From: Epiperipatus broadwayi
Taxonomy: Eukaryota > Onychophora > Udeonychophora > Euonychophora > Peripatidae
NCBI GenBank assembly: GCA_028023455.1
Contig: JAQFVV010012495.1
Coordinates: forward strand, 2,509,711 to 2,573,710
DNA: 64,000 nt
Direction of reading: 5' to 3'
The notes beneath the pieces were generated by a model, which was not told where the DNA came from, did not search any database, and saw only the letters and a program-made list of their open reading frames with translations. This document shows positions 21,892 to 33,312 of the stretch, piece after piece (position 1 is the stretch's first letter; every line of letters begins with the position of its first letter). A program made the translations under genes and the position numbers.

Positions 21892-22384
21892 CAAGAAATC
21901 TTAACTTATTACCATATCTTCCAAATATGATTACTTCTAATTTGCACTCTACATTATGTATCAATTGAGAACATTATAAATAACACTTTAATAAAATTGC
22001 ATTTTGCAAATAGATATTTTAACTTGATTTTAATCAATTTTATTCAGAGTTCTCATAAAATATAATTTTCGGCTGCATAATTTTTTCTTTTCTTCTTTCC
22101 CTATTTTATTATTTTTGATTTCATTTATCCTATTTAATTGTACTATCTATAAATGGCTTAACACTGTGAATATCTATCTGCATTAAATAAGCAAATTGAA
22201 ATTATTAGACGTCATCAAATCTTATCCAATTTCTGATGATCATAGGAATAGAATTTTGCTTATTTATATAAAAGCAGTTATATATTTTTTTTTTCACAGG
22301 AGATCAATATAATGTTTTACTTACATCAACTATTAACAATATCACCCTATGCGTACATGCAACACAAGTAATGAGACATTTGTG

Positions 22385-22575
22385 AACACTGATTATATAT
22401 ATGTATGGGAGATGATAATCTGGACCAACTGATGAGTGCTGGTTTAGCACGAAATACATATATTGGTGATTATTTATCTTTTCTGCATGTGTGTGGTCAT
22501 GTGTATCAGTAGTATGAGATAGTGTGAATAGTGAAGGGGCTTGAAAGTCTGAGTTCGAATCCCCTATATTTATAA
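22385..22575 (+). mobile_element. Family A, single-arm copy 3
   Basis: Only the right-arm half is present, starting at about ACTGATTATATATATG. It ends with GTCTGAGTTCGAATCCCCTA and a short tail. AGTTCGAATCC matches the tRNA B-box consensus at all but one position, the best in the window. It carries the most consensus-like family A hammerhead at 22424-22467. Confidence 0.8.
22424..22467 (+). ncRNA. Hammerhead ribozyme, near-consensus
   Basis: ACCAA, CTGATGA, GTGCT-GGTTT-AGCAC (G10.1-C11.1 kept), GAAA, TACATATA, TTGGT. Stem III is ATA/TAT with a CA loop; U16.1 and H17 = A precede TTGGT. Predicted cleavage follows 22462. The weak stem III suggests action as a dimer or with help from stem I-II loop contacts. 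Confidence 0.85.
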
Positions 22576-23008
22576 TTAGACATTAATAAAAATAATAATA
22601 TAGTTTATTGCTCATAATATTTTCAAGCTATGCCTAATTTAGCGTTTAAATGTCACTCAATCTGCACTGAGGGTTTTTTTTTTAATGTTATTCAGCTAAG
22701 AATCAATCCTGGGATGTTTAGTTTAGATATAATTTTCCATTCTTATTTTTGTCTAAACAATCCATTGCTATTTAAAAAAAATAAATAAATAAAATAGAAG
22801 ACAATCAAAAATATCTAAACTCTTTCAAAAAAGATTTGTTTAAAAAGGGAACTCAGTATAGATTTTACCATGAAATGAAAGAATTGAAAAAAAATAAAAA
22901 TAAAAAGATTATATCTAACTATGTTACATATATATTATTAAAGAATTATAAAGAAGGCATTATTACAAATAGATAAACGAAGTCACTAGAAATACAAAGA
23001 GGCTTGAA

Positions 23009-23140
23009 ATATACTGCTTATTTTTCATATGTCATAGCATCGGCCGGGACGCGAACCCACAACCGTCTGCAACCAACTACTTGCTTGCATGGCGGCTGCG
23101 ATACCTCTCGGCTAACAACGCAAGACATATACTGCTTATT
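23009..23140 (-). mobile_element. SINE I, long-arm subfamily
   Basis: Minus-strand copy almost identical to 61604-61739 over the body. Flanked by a perfect 14-bp repeat, ATATACTGCTTATT, at 23009-23022 and 23127-23140. The near identity of the two copies implies recent activity of this subfamily. Confidence 0.9.
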
Positions 23141-23669
23141 ATCATAAGAAAAGATCTCTTAAAAAAATACATTGCAATTTACTATTAAAAAGATTTTATC
23201 TTCAAACAATGTAACTTTTCAACTTTTCACCTCCTTCGTGAATAAAATAAAAACTTAATTTTATTTATTACTTTAAATTTGACATATATAACTCTTTATT
23301 ATTTCAAAATAAAAATAAAAAGTATCAGTTTTATATTTATTCAGTTTTCTAGCATAATGTCAAATAATGATTAAACTTTGAATTCTAAATAAATAAGTTA
23401 AAATAGAGCGACGATTCAATGGAATAACAAATACTCTTTATTCTTTTTTTTTTAAAAAAAAGATCAGAAATACAATATAAATTAAAATACGATTTTATAG
23501 TAACATTGTTGTGATTAAATTATTTAAAGTCATTCGATTTTTTTTCACTTACTTAGTAACTATATATGTTATGTAGTATAGAAAGCAATGATAACAAATT
23601 GGGTTAATTCTAATCAAGATTTACAATTCATAATTTGGTTTCTAGTAGTCCATAATAACACCTGATCTT

Positions 23670-24105
23670 TCATCATCATTTTCAACCACGATGTCCATTG
23701 CAAGAAGGTCTCTCCAAGTTTAACCCATTTTCACCGATCTCTAGCCTCTTTTCTTCACATTACAACAGTAATCTTCCTTATCTCAAAACTTCATCTCACA
23801 AGTGGTCTCTTTCCAGTTCTTTTACAATCGCTTGAAATACAGCTCAAGACTTCAACTGTTCATCTGTTATCATTTCTTCTAAAAATAATTCCAACTTACC
23901 TCCATTTCAATGTCAGTAATGCCTATTTATTCTCTCACTCATATATTCCACTTTTGATCTCTTCTTGTTACTCCTAACACAAATCTCTCCATACTTTGTT
24001 GAGTGGTCTGAAATCTTTGTATTGCTTTTCTATTATATGTCCAATCTCCAATCCATGAGTAAAAATTTCTAAACAACATTTATTAAAAACCTTTTACTGC
24101 AGTTT
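23670..24105 (-). mobile_element. RTE-type LINE 3' portion of a 5'-inverted insertion
   Basis: Minus-strand tail of the RTE family, from the FNKCVLPV region to the end, with a (GAT)n-type terminus at 23672. Many substitutions break the frame. It abuts an inverted RT piece at 24106. Confidence 0.75.
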
Positions 24106-24300
24106 TATAAGAACTATTCTGTGGATTAAAATGGGAAGCAGAGAGTGTTTATTATTATAAATTATCTAAATTTTGCAGATGATGTGATTATTTTTGCAAA
24201 TAATACTTCAGAACTTCAGGAAATGTTGCAAGAGTTATCAAATAAAAGTAAAAAAGTAGAACTAAAGAGACTAAAATAATGTTCAATGGATTTTATTAGA
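24106..24300 (+). mobile_element. RTE-type LINE RT fragment, inverted
   Basis: The plus strand reads FCGLKWE..., then LNFADDVIIFANNTSELQEM, containing the FADD RT motif C, and ends at MFNGFY. About 65 codons that normally separate it from the 3' piece are missing. With the 23670-24105 piece it forms a twin-priming type junction. Confidence 0.75.
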
Positions 24301-24337
24301 AATAATGATTGATAATATTAGTATTAATTATTTGTTA

Positions 24338-24454
24338 GACTATTTTCATCATCTAATATTAAGAACTGAATGTCTTTAGAAAAATTTTAAATTTCATTTA
24401 AACTTTCTAAATAGATTCAACTGTCAATAATAACACAGGTTAGTATTTAACAGA
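24338..24454 (+). mobile_element. Family D half-foldback fragment
   Basis: ATTTTCATCATCTAATATTAAG...GAATGTCTTTAGAAAAATTT matches one arm of the foldback at 41028-41218, and more weakly 45770-45870. Confidence 0.55.
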
Positions 24455-24578
24455 AGGTTTACAGTGTCACCTTAAAATTCAATATTTAAGAATCTAAAAA
24501 TCCAGGTTTGATTCTGATGTTAGTACTATCACTAGTAAGGCGAGTAACACCTGAAGAAGAGAGGAGAATAATGTCATT
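24455..24578 (+). mobile_element. SINE II, diverged copy
   Basis: B-box-like CAGGTTTGATTCTGATG at 24505 followed by ACTAGTAAGGCGAGTAACACC and CCTGAAGAAGAGAGGAGAA, as in the copy at 11520. Confidence 0.5.
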
Positions 24579-24604
24579 CAAAATATTGTGTTAAATAGTA
24601 ACTT

Positions 24605-24950
24605 GTATGTTGTTACAAGTATGGAGAGATGCATGTTGGGAGTAACAAGAAGAGCTCAAAATGCAATATATGGGTAAGAGAACAAACAGGTATTACTGGC
24701 CTCATTGAAAAAATTAAAAAATGGAGTTGGGCTGGATATATTGCTAGAAGAGATGATAATAAATGGACAATTAAAATCTTAAACTGGATTCCAAGAGATT
24801 GTAAAAGACCCAGAAAGAGACCACATGCGAAATGGATGAAATAAGAAAGTGTGCAGATGTGATGTGGAGAAGCTAAAGATTGGAGAGGATGGACTGAACT
24901 TGGAGAGACTTTCATCCTGCAGTGGATTGATAATGATTGATGATGATGAT
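24605..24950 (+). mobile_element. RTE-type LINE 3' fragment
   Basis: Contains MERCMLGVTRR-like start, then KKWSWAGYIARRDDNKWTIK and ILNWIPRDCKRP, ending in LQWIDND and GATGATGATG. A frameshift follows KWMK at 24844. 5'-truncated. Confidence 0.85.
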
Positions 24951-25181
24951 GCTATTACTAATAGCTAAATATGATAGAAATAATCTAACAAATAATTAAT
25001 ATAATATTAAAACGCCATCATCACAAACCTTCAGACAAACATAAAGGTTGCTAATGATTAATTAGGACTTAATAACTACAAACACTTTGATCAAATTATT
25101 AATATAGATGGGAACATAGTGAATGTAATTAATCAAAGATTTAAATTAGAATGAAGTAATTTTGATGGGAATAGCTTAATA

Positions 25182-25213
25182 TTAATATATATATATATGT
25201 GTGTGTGTGTGTT
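25182..25213. repeat. (TA)n(TG)n microsatellite
   Basis: Compound TATATATATG TGTGTGTG run of about 32 bases. Confidence 0.9.
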
Positions 25214-25744
25214 TGAAAAAGAAAGTTTTTTTTAAATAAACAGATCTTTACTTACTACCCCATTTGCAATGAGATTTATATGACCAATAATCATGATTGT
25301 TTTTCTACTGCCCACACGACTGCCAGACATTATATTCAGTCAATTAGAACAAATTTTTAGTCTTAAATTTTATATCCAAACCAGTAACATAATCCTTTTC
25401 AAATATATACCATACATACATCTCAAGATAATATTCTAAGTTTTATGTAGTTAATTCATCTAACAAAACCTCCAAGCTAAAATTGGCTAAAGAATTAGAC
25501 TTTTAATAAATCACCAGAGTGGAGAAATGCAATTGTTCATCAGATACAAAAATACTACACATTTTACTGATTAAAATTGAGGTTTGTTTTGCTGTCATTG
25601 TTGTTATTATATTTGCATTTTGATCATATATCTGTTTTTTATTTCATCTGTTTATTAATATTAACATACATTGTTACATTTGCTAGTAAAAATAATAATT
25701 TCTCAGAAAGTCTGATGTCCAAGCCCCGTTATGGTAGAATGTGT

Positions 25745-26420
25745 ATATCATCATCATTATCACTTTAAACTATTATAAATTCACTGCAGAATGAAAGACG
25801 AAGTTCACTTCAGTTCTCTAATCTCGTTTCTCTCCACTACACTAGAAAACTTCTGTACATTATTCATCCATCTCACATGTGGTCGTTTTTTAGGTCATTT
25901 ACAATATTTTGGAATCCAATTTAAGATTTCAAATGTCCATCTACTATCAACTACTTTAGTGTTATGTTCAACCTAGCTCTATTTCAGTCTCTTAATTCTG
26001 TTAATGGTATGAGTAATATCTGGTTTTCTCTTCCACATATTTTGCTTTTAATTCCATCTTGTTACTTCTAACATACATCTCTCCATACTTATTGAGTGGT
26101 CTGAAATTCTGTATTGTTCTTCTGTTAAATAATTATGTCTCAGATCTAAAAGTAAAAAGCTTTCCTTTTTAAACTCATTGGCATGTTTTCTATCAATGTT
26201 ATTTCTGGCAGAAATACTCCATCCAAATTTAATTCTAAAATTAATTTCAACTGTTATGCTTCTGAATGTATTAATAATCTGACCAAAATATTTATAGTTG
26301 CTAACTTTTTTAAATTCATCATTATCAATCTTTATTTTCTTCTTCTATTGATCATTACTTACTCTTTCCAACATTTATTTTTAACCCTACTTTTTTTTTA
26401 TTTGATAATTCTTGCAGTCA
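25745..26420 (-). mobile_element. RTE-type LINE, decayed 3' half
   Basis: Minus-strand match to the RTE family from the RT palm side (near 26420) through the C-terminal tail, ending at the ATCATCATCATTATC tail at 25747. Frames are heavily broken, so plus-strand frames here are antisense shadows. Confidence 0.75.
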
Positions 26421-26521
26421 GTATGTAACAATTAATTTCATTCAATTAATCTGAATCGAGTTGTTGTTTGTTTTTACATATAAGTTTTTAGATATTACTT
26501 TGATTAATATATATTATGTTG

Positions 26522-26610
26522 CAATGTGTGGTTTGATTCAGTGGTGGAATGGTAAACCCTGGAGTTAAAGCCCATGGATTATGACATAGCTGTTCTTCAA
26601 ACTTTTTAAG
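26522..26610 (+). mobile_element. SINE III relic
   Basis: GTGTGGTTTGATTCAGTGGTGGAATGGTAAACCCTGGAGTT head shared with 56105-56235 and 59915-60040. No end repeats seen. Confidence 0.5.
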
Positions 26611-26787
26611 AAACTTTTAAGCATCAGACTATTTTTTATTTTATCATTTTATAAAGGAGTGGTTACTTTATTTATTCTTATGGTATAGTTAATTAATATA
26701 TGAGGCAGGTAAATTAGAGTGTTTAAACTAATGAAAGATTATCTCTCTCAATAATCTTGATATATTAAAATTAATGTAATAAAATAA

Positions 26788-27315
26788 TTAGATGAACTAA
26801 GTACATATGTATTTAAGGCTATAACCTTAATACTATGTGCATTGAATGTTCAATTTGCCACTAGAGGGACCTCTGCAAATCTTCACATAAGGTTACAACT
26901 TTATAAAGATAAGAGTGGCCACTCTTATCTTCAACCTACTTTCTAATTATATAGGCAAATCTAAAGCATTTTGATTTGAGAGTGTGAAGCTATTAAACTC
27001 TTCACTAAATAAGTCCACAATTTTTATTAAACACTAACATTCATGAAATCTTTTGAAATACAATGAGTAGCTTCATACTCTCAAATTAAAATGATTTAGA
27101 TTTGGCTATATAATTAAAAAGTAGATTGAGGATAAGAGTGGCCGCTCTTATCTTTAGAAAGTAGTAATCTTGTGTAAAGATTTGCAGAGGTCCCTCTAGT
27201 GGCAAATTGAACACTCAAAGTGCATAGTATTAAGATTATAGCCTTAAATATATATGTACTTATGTGCTGATCATGCACTTAATAAATTAATATTTACAAT
27301 TTTAGATGAACTAAG
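26788..27315 (+). mobile_element. Family G palindromic retroposon
   Basis: A 500-bp element flanked by a perfect 14-bp repeat, TTAGATGAACTAAG (26788-26801, 27302-27315). The arms of about 200 bases mirror each other: CCACTAGAGGGACCTCTGCA near 26857 against TGCAGAGGTCCCTCTAGTGG near 27184. A small inner palindrome, AAGATAAGAGTGGCCACTCT, lies near each arm's middle. A one-sided tail (about 27265-27301) follows. The centre has no hammerhead core that I can see. Flanking repeat and tail point to retroposition. Confidence 0.85.
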
Positions 27316-27689
27316 AATTTTGAATTAAAAATATTATGTATAAAAATCAGAAAGAAAAGTAACATATGTTTTATTTGGGAACCAAACTGCAAGTATGAAA
27401 ACTATATAGAAAATATCTGGATGAACTATTTATAAATAATATTCCATCATTGTGTAGTATATACAGTTCTCATTTAAAGTACTAAATTTTTAACATTTAT
27501 CATAAATGACTAATAAAATATTTAATGTGATGCATTAAATTTGGTAATTCTGCATCAAAATTTTAAAATAATTTTAGAATATTTTTACACTTTTAAATAT
27601 CTGAGCTAATAAATATCTCTGAACTTTGGTGAGATCTCTCAGGGTTGAAAATAAAAAGCATAAAAAATAATCCAATGTTTATCTGATTA

Positions 27690-27765
27690 TGAGTTCACAA
27701 ACTGACAGATTGAGTTGTTACCATTTGTTCTCAAGTCCCTCACTCCACCACTGCACTAAATTGCA
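27690..27765 (-). mobile_element. SINE III-like relic
   Basis: Minus-strand TTTAGTGCAGTGGTGGAGTG head as at 1225-1318. The downstream part is diverged. Confidence 0.45.
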
Positions 27766-27769
27766 CAAG

Positions 27770-29230
27770 AAAAAAAAAGGATCTGGCCTACAGCAGATAG
27801 GATTCCCAGATGGTCAAATTTTCAAATATTTCTTGACACTTAACTTTAATGAACAGATAAGAATTGATGTGTTCATTATAGTATAATATAAACAATAAAT
27901 AAATAATCACTGAGGTCATCCAGTATTCAAACAATACATAAGTGAAAGGCTGAGTTTGATTCACTAATCTTTAGTTTTCAAGTTTTTCATCCTCTCAGAT
28001 ATATAATTTAAGAATCTTGTTCAAACAAAAATCCATCTCATAATTTCATAATAAAAAAAAGGCTGTGAAAAAATTAATTGACAACCTTAACATTGATTTT
28101 TTTTTTTGTTTTCTGTTTGCTTTATAATTGTTGAGACTTATTTTTGATTGGCTATTTATATTTATATATCAATTGTAAATTAATTTGTATAGATTCTTTT
28201 AATTTTATAATGCTATAAAATTTCATTTTTAAATTCTTTTTCCTAGCTATGTTATTTCAGCACTGTCTAGTAAAACTCTTATTACTCTGGCTTAAATTTA
28301 CTCTTTTGTGGCTATCTATAGCATTTATTTACCAGTTTTGCATTTATTTGATAGTGAAAACTGAAACTAAACTGTATATTAATTTAATAATTAAAAAAAT
28401 CTGAAGTTGTCAGTATTGTACAGAGGAGGTTTCTTTTTATCTCAGACCTTAAGAATGCTTTCAAAAATTTTTTTTAGCAAATGTTTGTTTTGTTTGACTT
28501 CCAAAAAGAAAATTTTATTTGTTTTCCAAAATTTATTTACATTTTTTATGATTATTTCTATAAAATTTTTGTAAAATATTTATTTTAAGACAAAAAAACT
28601 TATGATTACACTCAGATTTTATTCAGAAATGTTTATTTTTAAGAAGACAAGTCAAGGGAAATGTAATTATGGTAAAACAAGAAAGATATGATTGGCTGAA
28701 AATGAAATATCTCTACACTGACAAAAGCCATTGTGTTTGTCATTTTTAAAACAATTATAAATGGAATTTTAAATTTTAAAATAGCATTTCATTGCTTTAT
28801 GATGTTTTAATAAGAATTAATTTAAGTTTCTAGAATGAAGTCAAAACAATATTTTTTTTCATTCATTAAATATTTTTTTATTAGCAATTGCAAAAAAAAA
28901 TCATTTGTTCTGACTATGAATTTAAATTTCTTACTTTTTTTATATATTTGCAAAGTTAAAATATTGATTTAATAACAGGGTTTTCATTTGTAAGAAATAA
29001 ATTCATGAATACATGCCAAAACAAAGATTTAATTATTAAAACAAAAAGTTGAAATTTTAATTCAAACATTTATCAGGGGCTATCAAAAACAAAAGTATTT
29101 ACTTAGGAAAATAAAAAAATGCCTTTTTTATTTAAGAAATGTAAATTTATTAATGAATAAATTTATTTTTATTTCATTACAAAATTTAATGAACTGACTT
29201 GAGCAATAAAGCTATTTGATGATGATGATG

Positions 29231-29272
<42 letters not shown>

Positions 29273-30235
29273 ATAAATTTATGTTATCATATATGTTACT
29301 GGTATTAACATAAATCAAAATAAAAAAAGCCAAACTTAATAAATAATTTTATAATGTTGTAATGTTTTAGTTTTTTATAAATAGAAATTTCCTTAATTAT
29401 ATATAAAAATATTTATTTTTAAAATAATGTATACAAAATTATAAAATTTTTATAATTTAATTAAAGTAATTAAAAAGTTTAATTATATATATATATTATT
29501 CTATCTGCTTCTCTATCTCTCTCTTCTTTTGTTTTTCTGAATTTGTATTGATTCTTTTGCTATTACTTTTTTTATGTTGATTAGTTTTGAATTTATTTAT
29601 TTTTCTGCTGCATTTTTATTAGACTTGATTATCATTATTTTAAAATCTTGGTCTTTTAACTCTTCAAATCAGAAAATTTTATTATTATGAACAAAATTGT
29701 TAAAAGAATTATTGCATAATTGCCAAAAAAAGAAAGACAATATTTAATAAATATTCCTGTACCTATTGCTTTACAATGATTATCAATTTAAAAAAATTGA
29801 ATAGAATTAATGGAATACAACTAAATATAATTTATTAGCATAATTCAAATGCAATTTATTAAGTATAGGTTGACCTTTGTTCTAATACTGACATAAAAAT
29901 GATTGTGTTAGATAATTACTGTTATTATTTTTATGTGATATTTTGAGAATAAATGTTTATCATAGAATTGTAAATGTTTTGCTTTTATATTTCAGAATCA
30001 ATAATAGATATGTTTATTTTTTTAAAAAATATATCAGTTTTTTTTTTCATGTAAATACATGTTGAACATACGATTGACCATAATATTGTCTTTTTTTATA
30101 TGAAATTTAAAATAATCAATTTAAAACAAAATTGGCACAGACAGCTAAATATAAATTAAAAATTTATGTAATACCTCAATCACACTTTCATTCCTTATTG
30201 GAATCTTATCAAGATGTTTGGTTTTACAAAATCAC
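27770..30235. other. Very AT-rich unassigned stretch
   Basis: Long T-runs and A-runs, no recognised element or coding frame. It holds the (ATT)n microsatellite at 29229-29275. Confidence 0.6.
29221..29275. repeat. (GAT)n(ATT)n microsatellite
   Basis: GATGATGATG followed by about 14 ATT units. Confidence 0.95.
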
Positions 30236-30237
30236 AT

Positions 30238-32055
30238 GTGATGTGATGTACTGTGACTTCTCCTTAAATGGAGTCAGGAATCTCTCAGCAGCTATGCCCA
30301 GAGAAACCTGTTAGCCACTTTACCTTCCTTTTCCATTGTCCACCCTAAGTTTTCCCATAATCTGCTCCATTCCATTTCCACAACATAATCTTTGTCAACT
30401 CCATGACCTTCATATCTAAATCCCCCTTATTTTTTCCCAAACCTAGCATAAAAACCAATAATTCACTTTCTGTATAATCACTTTCTTCATATTTAACCTT
30501 CCATAACTTCATTATTTGTATCCTTTCTGCTTCCAACCATTTACATTGAAGTAACAAATGCCTAATATTTTCTATGCCTTCCTTACACAACTTGCAGACT
30601 AAATCACCCATATTTTTCCATTTACGTGTATATTCCCTTGTTGCTAAAGATCCCATTCGAGCCTTGAACAATAAACTACTTTCCTTACCTATTATCATAA
30701 ATTAACTCACACCCAATGTTCCATTTACTTCTATATATATTTAAACTCGTTTTACTCTCCATACTAGTTCTCCATCTCTCCAACTCCCTATTCTTTATTA
30801 GTGCATCTATTCTTCTATCCCACTCCTTCCCACTATAACACTCAACAATCCTCCTAACACAATCATCCCATCTTTTGTACAAGTATACTGACATAACTTC
30901 TTTATCCAAATCTTCTGCATGCCACATTACCTTTCTCACCCATCTTATTGCCTGCCCTTTACTTGTAACCCAATTAAATACTATTTTGGCTATTCTTTTG
31001 TTACCCATAAACTGCAATCTACCGAACATTTTCAATTTTCTTTTTTCATCCCTCATATAAAAACTTGACCATCCCATTTCTCCTTGAATTGCCTCTTTTG
31101 CTGTCCACACCTCAGCATCTAATGCATGTTTTCCAACTTCCCTTTGTACTTTTTCTAAGCAATCTAATACCCCTTTACTAACACATAATGCATCATTGCC
31201 ATATGTTAACCCTGCTACAGCCACTCCCTTCCATACAATTCTAGCTACATCCTATTTATTATATGAAAACACTGTTAATTTCTTTATCAATCCCTTTCTT
31301 TTCTTTGCTTCATTTATCAATTTTTTCTCCCATTCATCCAAGCAATTTTTCTTATTACTCAAGATGATTCCCAAATAACTATATCTGCTCACCACACTTA
31401 ACTTTATATCCCCCAATAAGAAATCTTTGTCTTCTCTTTCCCCAGTATTCATCATCATTATATTTTATTTTTCTTCACTAAATTTAATCCCCATATCTTT
31501 ACCCACCCTTGCGCATGTCATCAGCATAACTTCCATATCTTCTCTTCTTTCTGCACACAAAAAGACATCATCTGCAAAAAAAAAGACCGGACAATGTATA
31601 TATTCTCTTGCCACCTGTTAACGGTATCTCTATCCCTCTTCCTAAACTTTCTATTGCTCTCTTCATTTCACTCAAATACAACACAAACAAAATAGGTGAC
31701 ATAGGGCATCCTTGCCTCAGTCCCACCCCATTTTTAACTTTAACTGATTCTATATCCCCTAATTGATATGTATAGTAATTATTTTCATATATTTTTTTAA
31801 TAACACCCACTAAAGCTTCATCCATTCCCAGATTTTCTAAACTTATCCATAATCTATTTCTATTCACTTTATCATATATCTTCTCTATATCTATAAAACT
31901 CATATATAACTGTCTACTTGAATTTACACTCATATCTATAAGTTGTGTAACTACAAATAAACTATCTCCTATACGCCTATCTGACCTAAAACGTCCTTGC
32001 ATTTCCCCCACTACTTTATTTTTCTTCCATCCATTTTGCAACTCTTCCAGTCACC
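30238..32055 (-). mobile_element. LINE-2 non-LTR retrotransposon, best copy
   Basis: About 1.8 kb on the minus strand, 5'-truncated. It runs from the RT fingers (FRSDRRIGDSLFVVTQLID) to the 3' tail CATCACATCACAT. Fragments of the same family lie at 938, 20398-21115 and 53041. No endonuclease domain is left. Clade assignment is open; the RT plus terminal C-x2-C...H...C knuckle fits several non-LTR clades. Confidence 0.9.
30345..32041 (-). pseudogene. LINE-2 reverse transcriptase ORF, broken
   Basis: Domains in order: motif A region FIDIEKIYDKVNRNRLW; motif B GLRQGCPMSPILFVLYL; FADD motif C split by a one-base slip in an A9 run (plus 31577-31585); thumb and linker YSYLGIILSNKK, GEMGWSSFYMRDEKRKL; then the knuckle CKLCKEGIENIRHLLLQC. 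Lesions: the frameshift at about 31580, an in-frame stop near 31250, and a frameshift near 30690. Only three breaks over nearly 600 codons suggests a fairly recent copy. In life it would copy its own RNA at the nicked target site. Confidence 0.85.
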
Positions 32056-33094
32056 ATATATGAAAAAACTTTATATAAAACTGATGACCAATTGCTCTAC
32101 AACAATTCCACCTAATGGCAAATATTTGCATTACATTACTACAAATATAATTAGCAAAATACATATATGTACATAAAAATAAATAAACTTATTACGATCC
32201 TTTATTTAAAAAATATATATATTTATAAACAATCTGCAAAAATAATATTTTAGCTATGAACAGCAAATTATTTGCTCTTAGATCTAATATGCTGGTGCAA
32301 ATTAATATGTATTATTGATATCACATATAGAAAACTAACCTGATGGTTTTAACAAGTCAACTCTTTCGTTAAAAAGTGTATTATAAGAATTGTAATTTTT
32401 GAGAAAATGTTTTTGCTACACGATGATGATTCGTGTAAATATGTCAAGATATTAAAAAAAAAGCCATATATTTGATTTCTCTTTTGACTTTTTTTTCTAA
32501 CAAATCTTTAGTGTGAAATACAGGGGTTGTTTTTTTTTTTTTTTACATGCAATACACAGGTCAAAATCAATATATATTTATATAGATGCATCATAATAAG
32601 TGATTTTGTGTATTTTTTGCGAAGTCAAAATGGCTGACCTAAAATAGTTTGAAACATGGCAGTTTTTGAATTTATAATGTTTAAAAAAATGCTATCCAAG
32701 CAGTATCCCCCCCACACACACACACAATATTTTTTTGCTATGTTCTTCTATAATTTTTTTTTTAATTATTTTTCTCAATAGTTCATTTTTACCATTTGTT
32801 TTATTTATTTCATATGCTGTGAAAAATATGCACAATAAATTCACATCCATACAAATGACCTTTTGTGTATACATATCTAAGACTTTTTTTTATTTATCAT
32901 TTAACAATCTCGCACATGTAGGAGAGTAAGATAACAATCAAAGATACTTTTAAATCATTTTATGCTGTTAAGTTTGCCAAAATTGTAACTTCATAATTTT
33001 TAAAAATATAACTTTAACAATAGTATTAGTAGTAAAAATTAAAATGTGTGTGTGCTGTGCATGGTAATGCCAATTATTTATAATCATTAACGTC
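32056..33094. other. AT-rich unassigned stretch
   Basis: No recognised element. A (CA)n run lies at 32711-32726 and homopolymer T-runs at 32528-32545. Frames at 32692-32929 are shadows of low-complexity sequence. Confidence 0.55.
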
Positions 33095-33235
33095 ACCATC
33101 AATTTCAGTGTCAACCATTATAGAACCATTGCAAGATAAAATCTCTCCGAGTTTAATTCAGTTTTTCCAATCTATAGTTTCTTTTCTCCACATCAGACAA
33201 CAAACTTCCATATTTCATCCATACATCTCACTTCC
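33095..33235 (-). mobile_element. RTE-type LINE 3' fragment, decayed
   Basis: Minus-strand remnant of the RTE tail. The plus strand shows CAACCATTATAGAACCATTGC and ATCTCTCCGAGTTTAATTCA, the antisense of the family's GETF...QWID end. Confidence 0.65.
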
Positions 33236-33282
33236 ATATAGTTTTATCTTTTTTAAAAAGGGTTTTGTAAATGTTTGGGTGT

Positions 33283-33312
33283 GCATATATATATATGTGT
33301 GTGTGTGTGTGT
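33283..33312. repeat. (TA)n(TG)n microsatellite
   Basis: ATATATATAT followed by about eight TG units. Confidence 0.9.

Noticed and set aside
26788-27315. DNA transposon (MITE) for the foldback elements
   Set aside because: Duplications of 11-16 bp that vary within a family, and one-sided tails, do not fit fixed-length DNA transposon duplications.
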